Position numbers and translations under genes: made by a program. This document shows, piece after piece, positions 43,366-52,553 of a DNA stretch of 64,000 bases. The notes beneath the pieces are model-generated. The model was not told where the DNA came from. It did not search any database and saw only the letters and a program-made list of their open reading frames with translations. The stretch comes from JAJDTR01 sp965220415 (GTDB lineage Bacteria > Poribacteria > WGA-4E > JAJDTR01), in NCBI GenBank assembly GCA_965220415.1, contig OZ244829.1:1984001-2048000 (forward strand), written 5' to 3'. Every line of letters starts with the position of its first letter. Within the stretch, counting starts at the first letter, position 1.

Positions 43366-44772
43366 ATGGTCATGCAATCAAACTATCCATTATACACTGC
43401 GTTCCTCGTCGGATTCCTGTGTATAATGATAACAGCTTGCGGTTCGGAGGACCTAATAGGCTCACCGACGCCAGACAATCCGACAAAGGCGCTCTCGGGC
43501 GGCGAGACAACCGTATTTGACGCGACAAGCCACGCCTTTTCAACCCCGGCGCCCAACCTTTCGGCGGAAGGGCTGGCTGAGCATCTTGTGGGAGATAGGG
43601 AGTTTGAAGCCGTCTTTGTCACCGTCCCCGCGGAGGTCAATCCGGGGCTGGGACCCGTGTACAACAATATCTCGTGCATCAACTGCCATGCACGCGACGG
43701 ACGAGGGCGGGCGCCGACCACGGGCGAAAAATTCACATCAATGCTTTTCCGCGTGAGCCTACCCAATCCAAACGGCGACGGAACGGGGGCGCCGGTGCCG
43801 GTTCCCGGTTTCGGGACACAGATCAATAACCGCGCTATCTTCGGCGTGTCTCCGGAAGGCGAGGTGCGCATCAACTACACCGAAGGTCAGATTACTACGA
43901 CTGACGGCGTCATCGTGCACCTGCGAACCCCAAAGTATACAGTTGTTGATCCGTATCAACCGCTGCCGGATGACGTTGAACTCTCCCCCCGCGTGGCTCC
44001 TGTCGTATTCGGACTGGGTTTGCTCGAAGCCATACCTGAAGCCACCATCCTTGCCTTGGCAGACGAGACGGACGAGAATAGTGACGGCGTCTCGGGGAAA
44101 GCCAATTTCGTTTGGGATGTCCAAAAAAATGGACTCAGCCTCGGACGTTTTGGCTGGAAAGCAAATCAGCCGACGTTACTCCAACAGGTCGCCTCCGCGT
44201 ACAACGACGATATGGGAGTTACGACCTCGCTTCTGCCGCGCGAAAACTCCAGCGGACAACCGCAGCATGATGGACGCAGCGATGATCCGGAGCTGAGCGA
44301 TGAAGTCTTGGAAGCCGTAACATTTTACGTGCAAACCCTCGCTGTGCCCGCACGGCGGGATCTTGACGATCCCGTTGTTCAACGCGGGGAACAACTCTTT
44401 GAGATGGCGGGCTGTACGGGATGTCATATTCCGACGTTGCAGACGGGAGTGTTACCGGATGTTCCCGCGGTTTCAAATCAGACGATTTACCCGTACACTG
44501 ACCTGCTGTTACACGACATGGGACCGGGGTTGGCGGACAATCGTCCCGATTTTCTCGCAGACGGTTCCGAATGGCGTACCCCGCCGCTCTGGGGTATCGG
44601 GTTAATCAAGACCGTTAATGGCCATACCAATCTGCTTCACGATGGCAGGGCAAGAGGCATACTAGAAGCAATCCTGTGGCACGGTGGGGAAGCGGATGTC
44701 TCACGTGAGGCAGTCCAGCAGATGTCTACGAGCGAAAGAGATGCCTTAGTCGCGTTTGTTGGTTCTCTATAG
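43366..44772 (+). CDS. DUF1111 di-heme oxidoreductase-like lipoprotein
   Basis: 468 residues. Lipoprotein signal with lipobox ITAC (C25). First heme motif CINCH near residue 104-108 in NNISCINCHARDGRGRAPTT, second CTGCH near 349-353 in GCTGCHIPTLQTG. RTPPLWGIGLI and LLHDGRARGILEAILWHGGE complete the DUF1111 (COG3488, 'thiol oxidoreductase') pattern. These c-type di-heme proteins often sit beside imelysins and may reduce or oxidise iron at the surface. The ATG at 43366 has only a weak ribosome binding site. Confidence 0.88.
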   Translation: MVMQSNYPLYTAFLVGFLCIMITACGSEDLIGSPTPDNPTKALSGGETTVFDATSHAFSTPAPNLSAEGLAEHLVGDREFEAVFVTVPAEVNPGLGPVYNNISCINCHARDGRGRAPTTGEKFTSMLFRVSLPNPNGDGTGAPVPVPGFGTQINNRAIFGVSPEGEVRINYTEGQITTTDGVIVHLRTPKYTVVDPYQPLPDDVELSPRVAPVVFGLGLLEAIPEATILALADETDENSDGVSGKANFVWDVQKNGLSLGRFGWKANQPTLLQQVASAYNDDMGVTTSLLPRENSSGQPQHDGRSDDPELSDEVLEAVTFYVQTLAVPARRDLDDPVVQRGEQLFEMAGCTGCHIPTLQTGVLPDVPAVSNQTIYPYTDLLLHDMGPGLADNRPDFLADGSEWRTPPLWGIGLIKTVNGHTNLLHDGRARGILEAILWHGGEADVSREAVQQMSTSERDALVAFVGSL

Positions 44773-44816
44773 GTGATAGATTCCAACTTCGTTTTTTTAC
44801 GTAGTAGAGTACGTAG

Positions 44817-44843
44817 CAGAGAATGAGTCTCAATTGCTATAGA
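44817..44843 (+). promoter_or_regulatory. Fur-like operator site 3 with extended -10
   Basis: Core AATGAGTCTCAATT centred at 44828. Immediately downstream, TGC-TATAGA (44835-44843) fits an extended -10. The operator would overlap RNA polymerase here. It lies 200 bp before the small lipoprotein gene; no credible gene fills the space. Confidence 0.5.
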
Positions 44844-44990
44844 TTAGGAGATGCCGTATGCTGCTCCAACTCAAGAGTATTTGATATGTCCCTTTCCACA
44901 GTTGAACGTATTGATCTGATGAATCTACTGGCATCAATCTTCGTGCCGCGAATTACGCTATCAACAGAAATGTCGACGAATGAATCATTG

Positions 44991-45018
44991 TTGATAATGA
45001 GTCTCAATTTCATAAAAT
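44991..45018 (+). promoter_or_regulatory. Fur-like operator site 4 inside a promoter spacer
   Basis: TTGATA (44991-44996), 16-bp spacer, TAAAAT (45013-45018). The operator core TGAGTCTCA (44998-45006) fills the spacer, and GATAATGA at its left matches the first eight bases of the classical Fur box (14 of 19 overall). It would repress the lipoprotein-TonB receptor message that starts near 45025. Confidence 0.65.
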
Positions 45019-45043
45019 CTAACATCAAACTGGGGATTTCAAA

Positions 45044-45295
45044 ATGAAGTTAATCCACATTTGCCTTGGAAGCCTAGTAGTGGTAACCGTGCTTGTGGTC
45101 GGTCTGACGCTGCCCGGTTGCGAAAGCGATCCTTTGCTTGCGCCGCAATCTGAGGTTGCCGATGAGGGCGGCAGTTACGGGAACACGAATCTTCAGCCTA
45201 GCGGAGCCAATACTACGAAAACCGATGTCAACCCAGCTCAAAACAACAAAGCGGGGAACAGTCGTCTCCAAAGTACGAATCCGAAACGCTTTTAA
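45044..45295 (+). CDS. small lipoprotein of the iron-type locus
   Basis: 83 residues. A lipoprotein signal ends in lipobox LPGC (C26). The mature 58 residues are polar, rich in Asn, Ser and Gln, and seem disordered (GSYGNTNLQPSGANTTKTD). No family recognised. It sits directly behind the operator-bearing promoter and 20 bp before the TonB receptor start, so it is probably produced with the receptor and could be a surface accessory. Confidence 0.65.
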   Translation: MKLIHICLGSLVVVTVLVVGLTLPGCESDPLLAPQSEVADEGGSYGNTNLQPSGANTTKTDVNPAQNNKAGNSRLQSTNPKRF

Positions 45296-45315
45296 GAGTG
45301 AGGAAAACACAATCC

Positions 45316-47787
45316 ATGAACCAATTCCTGAGAATCATGATGGTGTCAACTCTCCTACTCTCTACGTTGAATTTCTGCACCGCTTCGGCCGAGATTCGCG
45401 GCAGAGTAGTTGACAAAGACACTGGAGTACCAATTTTCGGTGCCGCCGTAAAGGTCGAATCCGAGGGGCGGATCGTTGTGGAAACAAGGACGGACAGAGA
45501 CGGAGTTTTCCATCTGAGTCAAGATGCCCTGGGACAACTCCGGATTTCCGTGAGCCTCATCGGGTATGCCGACTACTCCGAGATGCTCGAACTCAAGCGC
45601 GATTCAACAGAAATATTAACTATATCGTTGGCGAGCCGTCCTTTCCAGCTCGCACCCGTGGAAATTATCGGCAAAGCGTGGTCAGTGAACAAGAAACTTA
45701 CCGGCACCGCTACCTTGTTGGAACCGGCGAACGTTGAATTAATCCGCCCGGTTGGCACACAAGAATTGCTTGAACTCGTGCCCGGCATCAACGGATATGC
45801 AGACGATGGATTCGGCAATTCACGCTTGAGCATCGGCATTCGCGGTCTGAATCCACGCCGGAGTGCGCGGGTGCTAATCTTGGAAGATGGCGTGCCAATT
45901 CAGCCCGCAGTCTATATCTATCCGAACGCCTACTATAATCCACCTTCGGACAGGATTGACGCGGTAGAGGTGATTAAAGGGAGCGCCGCGCTACGTTACG
46001 GTCCCCAGACAATGGGCGGCGTTATCAATTACACTACACGAAAACCCGATGGCACACGTGGATTGGCAAATCAAATAACCTTGGGCAACAACGGGTATTA
46101 CAGCGCCTTCTCGGAGTGGCGGGGTCTCGGCAACGAGGTTGCCACATCTGATTTGCAGTTACTTTACAAACACGGGAACGGATTTCGCGACAACAACACC
46201 TTCGATCAAGCGAATGCGACCATAAAGTCGCTGTTCCGCATTAGCCGGGATAAGACGCTCTACCTCAAAGTGAACGGCAACTTTGAAAACTCTAACGCAA
46301 CTTATACCGGTCTTACCGAATACTCCTTCCGTACCGATCCAAACTTCAATCCAAAAGAGCACGACAACTTCAAGATTCTACGCACCTCGCTAGATCTCAT
46401 CTATACCAACAAAATCACGCCTGACATCGTAAGCAATACTTCGGTATACACGAGTGCCTTCGACCGGCGGTGGTGGCGAGAAGACGACGTCTTCGTGCGC
46501 CCTTCGGCGCTGGAGTCTGGAAACCTCGTTCCGGTGCCGTACTTCCAGACCGGGGATCTGGTACGAACCGGCGGGGGTCAAAGTAATTTTGGCATCCTGC
46601 GCACTTTTTACGTTGGAGGTGTCGAACAGAATTACACCCTCAACAATCACGTCATGGGAATCCCGGCCCGAACTGAAACTGGCGGGCGCGTGCACTGGGA
46701 ACGTTTTATCGACGACAGAAAGATTGGCGATGCGCCGGATGCAAGAGATGGTGTGTACTACACCGGAACTCCGGGCTCCACGGACGACCCGGTCCAAATT
46801 GTCGGACAAAGTCACCACTACGAAACCATCGCCCTAGCGCTCTACGCCAAAGAGCAACTCGAATGGGAAAGGCTTACCCTAACGCCGGGTATCCGATTCG
46901 AGGTGTTCAAACAGGATCGAGTCGACCGACTGCGCGGCTCTATTTTAGCCGACAAGGTGTCGTCGGTTCTGTTGCCCGGCATCGGTGCCAACTATCAGTT
47001 TAACCGTTTCAATCTCTTTGGCGGAGTGCACCGCGGGTACACGGCACCTTCTAGCGGAGCCTTGAAAGTCACGAACTTTGGTCAGAACGTCGATGTCGGA
47101 GGACTCGACCTCAAAGCCGAAAAGAGTTGGAATATGGAAGCGGGTATCCGTTCGTGGAGCCCCGGCTTAACTTTGGAAGTTACCGGATTTCTACTGAAGA
47201 TTACCGACATGGTCGCCGCAGGACGCGGTACTGCGTTCAAAAATCTGGGCAAAGTTGACAATTACGGTATCGAGACAGGACTATACGCTGAATCTTCGCG
47301 ATTTGTGCCGTTGCTGCCCGACCTCAACTTATCGTACACCTATCTCCAAACCGAAATCAAGAGTGGTATCGTCAAGTCCGCCACCATCGCCGGAAATGTA
47401 GATGTAGACATTGCCGGCAACGAATTGCCCTATGCGCCTCGCCACACCCTAACCGTAGGACTGGCGAAGCGGATTGGCGATGCCCTGCGCATGAGAGCGG
47501 ACGCGCGTTTTGTGGACACGGTATTTACCGATTTCGAGAATATCAAGCGGACTTTCAACCGCGGCGACACCGGTCTCATCCAGAGTTATGCAATTGTCAA
47601 TGCAAGCATCGATTATAAACTCTCCGACCGTTGGCAGGCTTTCATTTCGGGCAAGAACCTTCTGGATAAAGTCTATATCGGATCGAGACTACACTCTAAC
47701 GCTGGCCAACCCGAAGCGAGATTAAGCTCGGGTATTCTCATTGGACCTCGGCGACAGATACTCCTCGGTATCAAGCATGGGTTTTAG
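45316..47787 (+). CDS. TonB-dependent receptor, FecA-like
   Basis: About 823 residues from ATG 45316. Signal peptide ends ASA-E. A carboxypeptidase-regulatory-like domain (about 20-95, IRGRVVDKDTGVPIFGAAVK) precedes the plug (about 115-235: GTQELLELVPGINGYADDGF, IRGLNPRRSARVLILEDGVP, NPPSDRIDAVEVIKGSAALR YGPQTMGGVINY). The 22-strand barrel ends with ILLGIKHGF. The plug resembles ferric-dicitrate receptors. An earlier GTG (45298) in frame lacks a ribosome binding site. No TonB, ExbB or ExbD gene is in the window. Substrate inferred as a ferric chelate. Confidence 0.88.
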   Translation: MNQFLRIMMVSTLLLSTLNFCTASAEIRGRVVDKDTGVPIFGAAVKVESEGRIVVETRTDRDGVFHLSQDALGQLRISVSLIGYADYSEMLELKRDSTEILTISLASRPFQLAPVEIIGKAWSVNKKLTGTATLLEPANVELIRPVGTQELLELVPGINGYADDGFGNSRLSIGIRGLNPRRSARVLILEDGVPIQPAVYIYPNAYYNPPSDRIDAVEVIKGSAALRYGPQTMGGVINYTTRKPDGTRGLANQITLGNNGYYSAFSEWRGLGNEVATSDLQLLYKHGNGFRDNNTFDQANATIKSLFRISRDKTLYLKVNGNFENSNATYTGLTEYSFRTDPNFNPKEHDNFKILRTSLDLIYTNKITPDIVSNTSVYTSAFDRRWWREDDVFVRPSALESGNLVPVPYFQTGDLVRTGGGQSNFGILRTFYVGGVEQNYTLNNHVMGIPARTETGGRVHWERFIDDRKIGDAPDARDGVYYTGTPGSTDDPVQIVGQSHHYETIALALYAKEQLEWERLTLTPGIRFEVFKQDRVDRLRGSILADKVSSVLLPGIGANYQFNRFNLFGGVHRGYTAPSSGALKVTNFGQNVDVGGLDLKAEKSWNMEAGIRSWSPGLTLEVTGFLLKITDMVAAGRGTAFKNLGKVDNYGIETGLYAESSRFVPLLPDLNLSYTYLQTEIKSGIVKSATIAGNVDVDIAGNELPYAPRHTLTVGLAKRIGDALRMRADARFVDTVFTDFENIKRTFNRGDTGLIQSYAIVNASIDYKLSDRWQAFISGKNLLDKVYIGSRLHSNAGQPEARLSSGILIGPRRQILLGIKHGF

Positions 47788-47863
47788 CCACATCCAATAC
47801 CTTTCTTAGAGAGAGGTTCACTCTGTTGAATCAACCAATCATCAATTCCACAAAGGAGAAAAA

Positions 47864-49174
47864 ATGAACACTTGTATTACCTACAACAGCAGAATTTTCT
47901 GGTTGACGGGACTGTTACTGATGACGAGCCTCGTTCTTGTTAGTTGCGGCGGCGATGAGGATGGCGACGGCGATAGTGATATCATCGTTCCTTCCGCATA
48001 TGTCTTTGACAGCCGTTTCTTTGACGGTAAAAGCAGCGTTTCCTATTCGGGACAGACCGTGCGAAACTTGTTGCTGCAAGATTTGAAGGTCTTTATCGAC
48101 AGCCTCGGCAAAGCTGGCGCTCGACCTGCTACGGTGCAGGATATGCTAAATTTCTACGCGTACGACGACGCCCTCAACTTGACATCATTGAGTACCGCAG
48201 GTACACTCTCGGTCGTGGAGAATCGCTACTCCTCGATTTCGACGGGTAAAAATTTGGTCGGCAAAATCTCAAGCGATGTCGTCATCGGATATAATCGTAC
48301 CGCCGATGACCTAGTTCGCGGGTGGTTTCAAATCATCGCGGACAATTCCCAGAACCCTGACAAACTCGGGACGCCGGCGGTTTATACTGACGATAACGGC
48401 GTGGACTTGACGCAGATAATTAACAAAGTGCTTATCGGCGCCGTCCCCTACTACCAAGCTACAGGAGTTTATCTCAACGGTTTACTGGAGCGCGACAACA
48501 GCGAGGCGCGCAACGGCACGGACGCTTATAGCTCCATGGAACACGGCTGGGACGAAGCCTTCGGCTACTTTGGCGCCGCACGCGATTATTCTCGTTACAC
48601 TGATGACCAACTCGCCGGTAGCGTTGACGACTTCACCTTCGATTCCAATAGCGACGGCAGGATCGACTTCAAGTCGGAGTATAATTTCGGTCTCTCCCGA
48701 AATGCCGGCAAGCGGGACAAAGGCGGTTCGGGTGTTGATTTCACGCAGGAGATTTTCACCGCGTTTCTCACCGGACGAGCCATGATCGCGAACCAAGGCA
48801 CCGTAACCGACATCACGGAACAGCGTCAGCTTGCCGCCAACGGCATGGAGAAGGTTATCGCCGCGACGATTGTGCACTACATCAACGACACGTTGAGCGA
48901 TATGTCCAAATTGGGCACGGCAGACGAAAACCGTGTTACTTTGAATAAACACTGGGCGGAGATGAAAGGGTTTACCGTCGCTCTCCAATACAACCCCTTC
49001 AGGTTGATTACCGAAGGGCAACTCAGGGAATTGCACGGCATCATGCGGAGCGCGCCCTCCTACGATGCACCGGGCAGTAATGCTCATAACACCACCGTTG
49101 CCAACTATAACCGCGCGAAGGCGGTGCTGCAAGCAGCCTACGGTTTTTCCGCAACCAATATGGCAAACTGGTAA
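47864..49174 (+). CDS. DUF4856/imelysin-like lipoprotein
   Basis: 436 residues after an AAAGGAG ribosome binding site. Lipobox LVSC (C28) and acidic tether (GGDEDGDGDSD). The family hallmark EHGWDEAFGYFGAARDY lies at about 226-242. Helical segments around it recall imelysin-like folds, and DUF4856 genes are often found with TonB receptors and imelysins. A DSNSDGRIDF loop (about 263) looks like a calcium-type site. It ends the surface part of the locus. Function inferred: periplasmic or surface iron-ligand handling. Confidence 0.8.
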   Translation: MNTCITYNSRIFWLTGLLLMTSLVLVSCGGDEDGDGDSDIIVPSAYVFDSRFFDGKSSVSYSGQTVRNLLLQDLKVFIDSLGKAGARPATVQDMLNFYAYDDALNLTSLSTAGTLSVVENRYSSISTGKNLVGKISSDVVIGYNRTADDLVRGWFQIIADNSQNPDKLGTPAVYTDDNGVDLTQIINKVLIGAVPYYQATGVYLNGLLERDNSEARNGTDAYSSMEHGWDEAFGYFGAARDYSRYTDDQLAGSVDDFTFDSNSDGRIDFKSEYNFGLSRNAGKRDKGGSGVDFTQEIFTAFLTGRAMIANQGTVTDITEQRQLAANGMEKVIAATIVHYINDTLSDMSKLGTADENRVTLNKHWAEMKGFTVALQYNPFRLITEGQLRELHGIMRSAPSYDAPGSNAHNTTVANYNRAKAVLQAAYGFSATNMANW

Positions 49175-49237
49175 AACCCTGTTCGGGGCTTGCGCAACTT
49201 GACCCGATTCATAGAACACGATAAGGGAGTAAAATAA

Positions 49238-49302
49238 TGCGTAGTGCGTAATACGTAATGTGTATTGAAAAAACGCTATCTTTATGTATTACGCATTACG
49301 CA
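49238..49302. repeat. inverted repeat of TGCGTAATACGTAA type
   Basis: Arms at 49238-49258 and 49282-49302 pair in 19 of 21 positions (TGCGTAGTGCGTAATACGTAA read against its complement; first 20 bases TGCGTAGTGCGTAATACGTA). It covers the apparent earlier start of the next gene, so the true start is after it. Confidence 0.65.
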
Positions 49303-49311
49303 TCACGATCA

Positions 49312-50748
49312 ATGAATCATCATCACTTGACACTTCAAAACCCTTTATTGCGTAAGTCCCAACATTATGAAGTGTGGGGAGTCGTGTTCATCCTCTGCGT
49401 GGGATCGCGGCTGCTTACCACAATCCATTACATCGAAGACTTGGATAGTCTCCGCTTCGCGCTGAGTATGGTCGACTACGATGTCGCCAAGTTCCAACCC
49501 CATTTTCCGGCTTACCCGGTCTTCTGTTTCATTGCAAAACTCATCTACGCCGCCACAGGCAGCTATGCCCTCGCTTTCTCCCTCATAGGCAGCGTATCCA
49601 CATTCCTCACCATCTATTTTCTGTGCAAACTGGCAGGACTCGAAAATACGTCACTGGCAGGTCTCATCGCCATTGTCCTTCTAATGATGAACCCATTACT
49701 CTGGCTGATGAGCAACCGCTATATGCCCGACGCTATGGGCGTCGCATGTCTGTCTGCCAGTCTTTATTTTACTATCGCGCATCACAAAAATTCACTAATA
49801 ATCGGGTTGGGTTTTTTCCTCGCCGGAATCTTGGGTGGCATACGTCTGTCCTACCTGCCGATGCTTATTCCCGCCTTACTGATCTCGCTGGCACGCAGGC
49901 CGTTGCAGCGTATCGCGGCAGGGCTAGCCGGGGCTACCGTTTGGTTGCTGCCCTTGGTTATGCTAACGGGTTGGGAAACACTGGTCGAAGCCGCTAAGAC
50001 TCAGAGCCGAGGACATTTTTGGGAGTTCGGTGGCACCATTGCCAGCGAAACGAATCTATTAGTACGCGCAACAAGACTCCTTGAAAGCGTCTGGGCGGAC
50101 GGGTTCGGGCTATATTGGGGAGGTCGGAATATCATTACGGCATGCACGACAGTCGCCGTAGTCGTGATTCTCGGGTCAAGCTGGCGTGAGATACATGGCG
50201 TAAAACGATCAGATGTTCTGAATGCTTGTTTCATCGGATGCATCGTCTATCTCATCTGGATTTTCTGCTTTCAGAACGTCGTGCACAAGAGTCGTCACGT
50301 TTTGCCTTTGGTGCCTTTTCTTGCCCTATGCCTCGCTTTCGCCTGCGCCAGAATCATTGAGCGTCGGAATCGGATCCTCAAAGCAGTGCTAATCCTCTTT
50401 GTTCTCTGCTACGGTTATGTTACACTTCATTTGGTGATTCAACACAAATCACCTACGGCTATCGCTCAGGTACACCAACATCTAAGTACCAAACAAAACG
50501 ATAGACTCCGCGTGGCGTCAGTTCCGCTGATCACATATTACCTCGCTTCTCAAGAATTGCAGGCTGTTTATATCCCGATACGGGATCCGGACGACCTCGC
50601 AGCCCTGCACGAAAACCCGGACGACGCATCGGATTTGGTCGTCATCGGTAGCCAGATCGAAGAGCGCGTGCCGAAAGCGAAGAGAACCTTCTACCACAAC
50701 CCCTACGTGAATCGCATGTGGCCCAACCTGTCCCTGTACGAGTATTAA
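49312..50748 (+). CDS. GT-C-type glycosyltransferase-like membrane protein
   Basis: About 478 residues from ATG 49312. Nine to eleven hydrophobic segments and a short loop after the first one with EDLDSLRFALSMVDYDVAKF QPHFP, as in dolichyl/undecaprenyl-phosphate-sugar-dependent GT-C enzymes. A soluble C-terminal part starts near 400 (LRVASVPLITYYLASQELQA). It would transfer a sugar from a lipid carrier on the outer side of the membrane. An in-frame ATG at 49258 lies inside an inverted repeat and is less likely. Followed by a FAD oxidoreductase after 95 bp; link to the iron locus is unclear. Confidence 0.65.
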   Translation: MNHHHLTLQNPLLRKSQHYEVWGVVFILCVGSRLLTTIHYIEDLDSLRFALSMVDYDVAKFQPHFPAYPVFCFIAKLIYAATGSYALAFSLIGSVSTFLTIYFLCKLAGLENTSLAGLIAIVLLMMNPLLWLMSNRYMPDAMGVACLSASLYFTIAHHKNSLIIGLGFFLAGILGGIRLSYLPMLIPALLISLARRPLQRIAAGLAGATVWLLPLVMLTGWETLVEAAKTQSRGHFWEFGGTIASETNLLVRATRLLESVWADGFGLYWGGRNIITACTTVAVVVILGSSWREIHGVKRSDVLNACFIGCIVYLIWIFCFQNVVHKSRHVLPLVPFLALCLAFACARIIERRNRILKAVLILFVLCYGYVTLHLVIQHKSPTAIAQVHQHLSTKQNDRLRVASVPLITYYLASQELQAVYIPIRDPDDLAALHENPDDASDLVVIGSQIEERVPKAKRTFYHNPYVNRMWPNLSLYEY

Positions 50749-50843
50749 TTAACCTGACTTGCTATTCACTGCGGCAAGTCTGACTTCCCACCCGATTTAT
50801 CAACTGACGAAATTCCTGATTTCACCGCGTTCAGGTGAACACA

Positions 50844-52217
50844 ATGCAATCCATCGAAACCGATATCCAGATTTTGGGCGGAGGTCCCGCAGGGTTGGCG
50901 ACAGGATATTATGCTAAGAAACGCGGGCTTGATTTCGTTCTTTTTGAATCCGGTTCGGAAGTAGGTGGAAATTGCCGCACAATACGAGTTGGTGACTTCC
51001 TATTCGATACCGGCGCACACCGCTTCCACGACAAAGACTCAAACGTTACGTCTGAGGTGAAGAAACTCTTGGGGAGCGATCTGTTCCACGTCGACGCGCC
51101 GAGCGAAATCTTTTTCGAAGGGCAATTCTATCAGTTTCCGCTGTCACTGAGCGATTTGGCAGAGAAACTGGACGCCAAAACGCTGTTCAGGATAGCTTGG
51201 GATAAGTTGCATGTAGAGCGCGGAAGACCGGCGGACGACTTTGCGACGTTCGCAATTAACCGGTACGGAAGAACGTTGGCAGAAAGTTTTCTGCTCAACT
51301 ACTCCGAAAAACTTTGGGGCGAACCGCCGAGCAAGCTGTCTGTAGCTGTGTCGGGGGGACGGTTAAGAGGACTAAACCTCAAAAACCTAATTCGGAGCGC
51401 GCTGCTGGGCGATTCAGCCGCGCAGAACCACCTCGATGGTTCGTTCCTTTATCCCAAATACGGCATCGGAATGATCGCTGACAAGTTGAGCGAATCCATA
51501 GGCTATGAACGTATTCGCACCAAAAGCAGGGTTAGCCGACTGGTTCACAAAGCCGGAAAAATCGAGCGCGTTATGCTCAATGACGGAGAGACCGAGATTC
51601 CCGCCACTACCGTTATCAATACATTGCCGTTGACGCTCGCACTAAAAATATTGGATCCGCCGCCGCCCCCGGAGTTTATCGACACCGCCGCCGCAATCAA
51701 ATACAGGCATTTGATGCTGTGCGTGTTTTGCTTGAACCGAAATTCCTTCTCACCCAACGCCTCACTCTATTTTCCGAGCGAGGAATTTCCCTTTACACGG
51801 CTTTACGAGCCAAAAAACCGCAGCCCCTACATGGCGCCCGAAGGACAAACGACAATTGTACTCGAACTGCCGTGTTATACCGAGGACGCTATCTGGAATA
51901 TGTCCGATGAAGCGCTTCGATCGGAAGTGTGGGACGCATTATGCCGCGTAAAGCCGATAAGAAGGGAAGACGTAATCCATTTTCTGACGTACAGATTGCC
52001 ATTCGCTTATCCGGTGCTAACGGTCGGATTTGAGGAGAACGTATCATCCTTAATCGACTACTTGGCTACCTTTGGGAATATGCATCTCACGGGAAGAAGC
52101 GCACTCCACCGTTACCTTCATCTGCACGATCTGTTAAGATCAGGACAAACACTCGTGGAACAAATCGCGGGTTTGCGCACGCCAGACACCACGGCGTTTC
52201 ACAACAGACGGGGCTAG
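50844..52217 (+). CDS. FAD-dependent amine-oxidase/protoporphyrinogen-oxidase-like protein
   Basis: About 457 residues from ATG 50844 (AGGTG at 6 nt). The dinucleotide-binding motif ILGGGPAGLATGYYAKKRG is at residues 10-28, then LFESGSEVGGNCRT and DTGAHRFHDKD, the pattern of NAD(P)-binding flavoproteins related to UDP-galactopyranose mutase and protoporphyrinogen oxidase. The C-terminal FAD clamp is visible as NMHLTGRSALHRYLHLHDLL. A role in glycan-lipid synthesis fits the preceding GT-C gene; a role in heme synthesis would fit the iron locus. Neither is shown. Confidence 0.75.
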   Translation: MQSIETDIQILGGGPAGLATGYYAKKRGLDFVLFESGSEVGGNCRTIRVGDFLFDTGAHRFHDKDSNVTSEVKKLLGSDLFHVDAPSEIFFEGQFYQFPLSLSDLAEKLDAKTLFRIAWDKLHVERGRPADDFATFAINRYGRTLAESFLLNYSEKLWGEPPSKLSVAVSGGRLRGLNLKNLIRSALLGDSAAQNHLDGSFLYPKYGIGMIADKLSESIGYERIRTKSRVSRLVHKAGKIERVMLNDGETEIPATTVINTLPLTLALKILDPPPPPEFIDTAAAIKYRHLMLCVFCLNRNSFSPNASLYFPSEEFPFTRLYEPKNRSPYMAPEGQTTIVLELPCYTEDAIWNMSDEALRSEVWDALCRVKPIRREDVIHFLTYRLPFAYPVLTVGFEENVSSLIDYLATFGNMHLTGRSALHRYLHLHDLLRSGQTLVEQIAGLRTPDTTAFHNRRG

Positions 52218-52478
52218 ACTTGAGTCCGTGCGGTTCGTCCGTTGATTCCAAAGGCGAAACGGAATACCATGCCAAATAATCCTGCCTGTTTCGCCTCCTG
52301 ACCTCAATTTTATACAGGGTTTAGAGGTTTATCTCCGATAAAATTCAACAAGAGTATTTACCTATCAAGATAATTCTGCTATAATCTTGGCTGATTTGAA
52401 TCATTGGGAACTTCTCTTACCGGGATGGTGAGACGAAATCGCTGTAATTCCGCAACCTTTTCCATAGTTTTTGGATAC

Positions 52479-52492
52479 TGTTCCTTGGAACA
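52479..52492. promoter_or_regulatory. small palindrome TGTTCC-TT-GGAACA
   Basis: Symmetric 6-bp arms 62 bp before the TonB receptor start. Possible operator; otherwise the 52218-52553 gap shows nothing. Confidence 0.3.
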
Positions 52493-52553
52493 TTACACCA
52501 TCTCCGAAACCAATTGTCCTTCTCCTAACTCTTGATTTTCAGGGGAGAAACGT

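Noticed and set aside
44823..45047. A 74-codon frame between the di-heme gene and the small lipoprotein
   Set aside because: It begins inside operator site 3 and covers operator site 4 and its promoter; composition is not protein-like. Best read as a regulatory region.
48482..49219. 245-codon minus-strand frame opposite the DUF4856 gene
   Set aside because: It is antisense to a well-supported lipoprotein gene and has no domain of its own; long antisense frames are expected in such codon usage.
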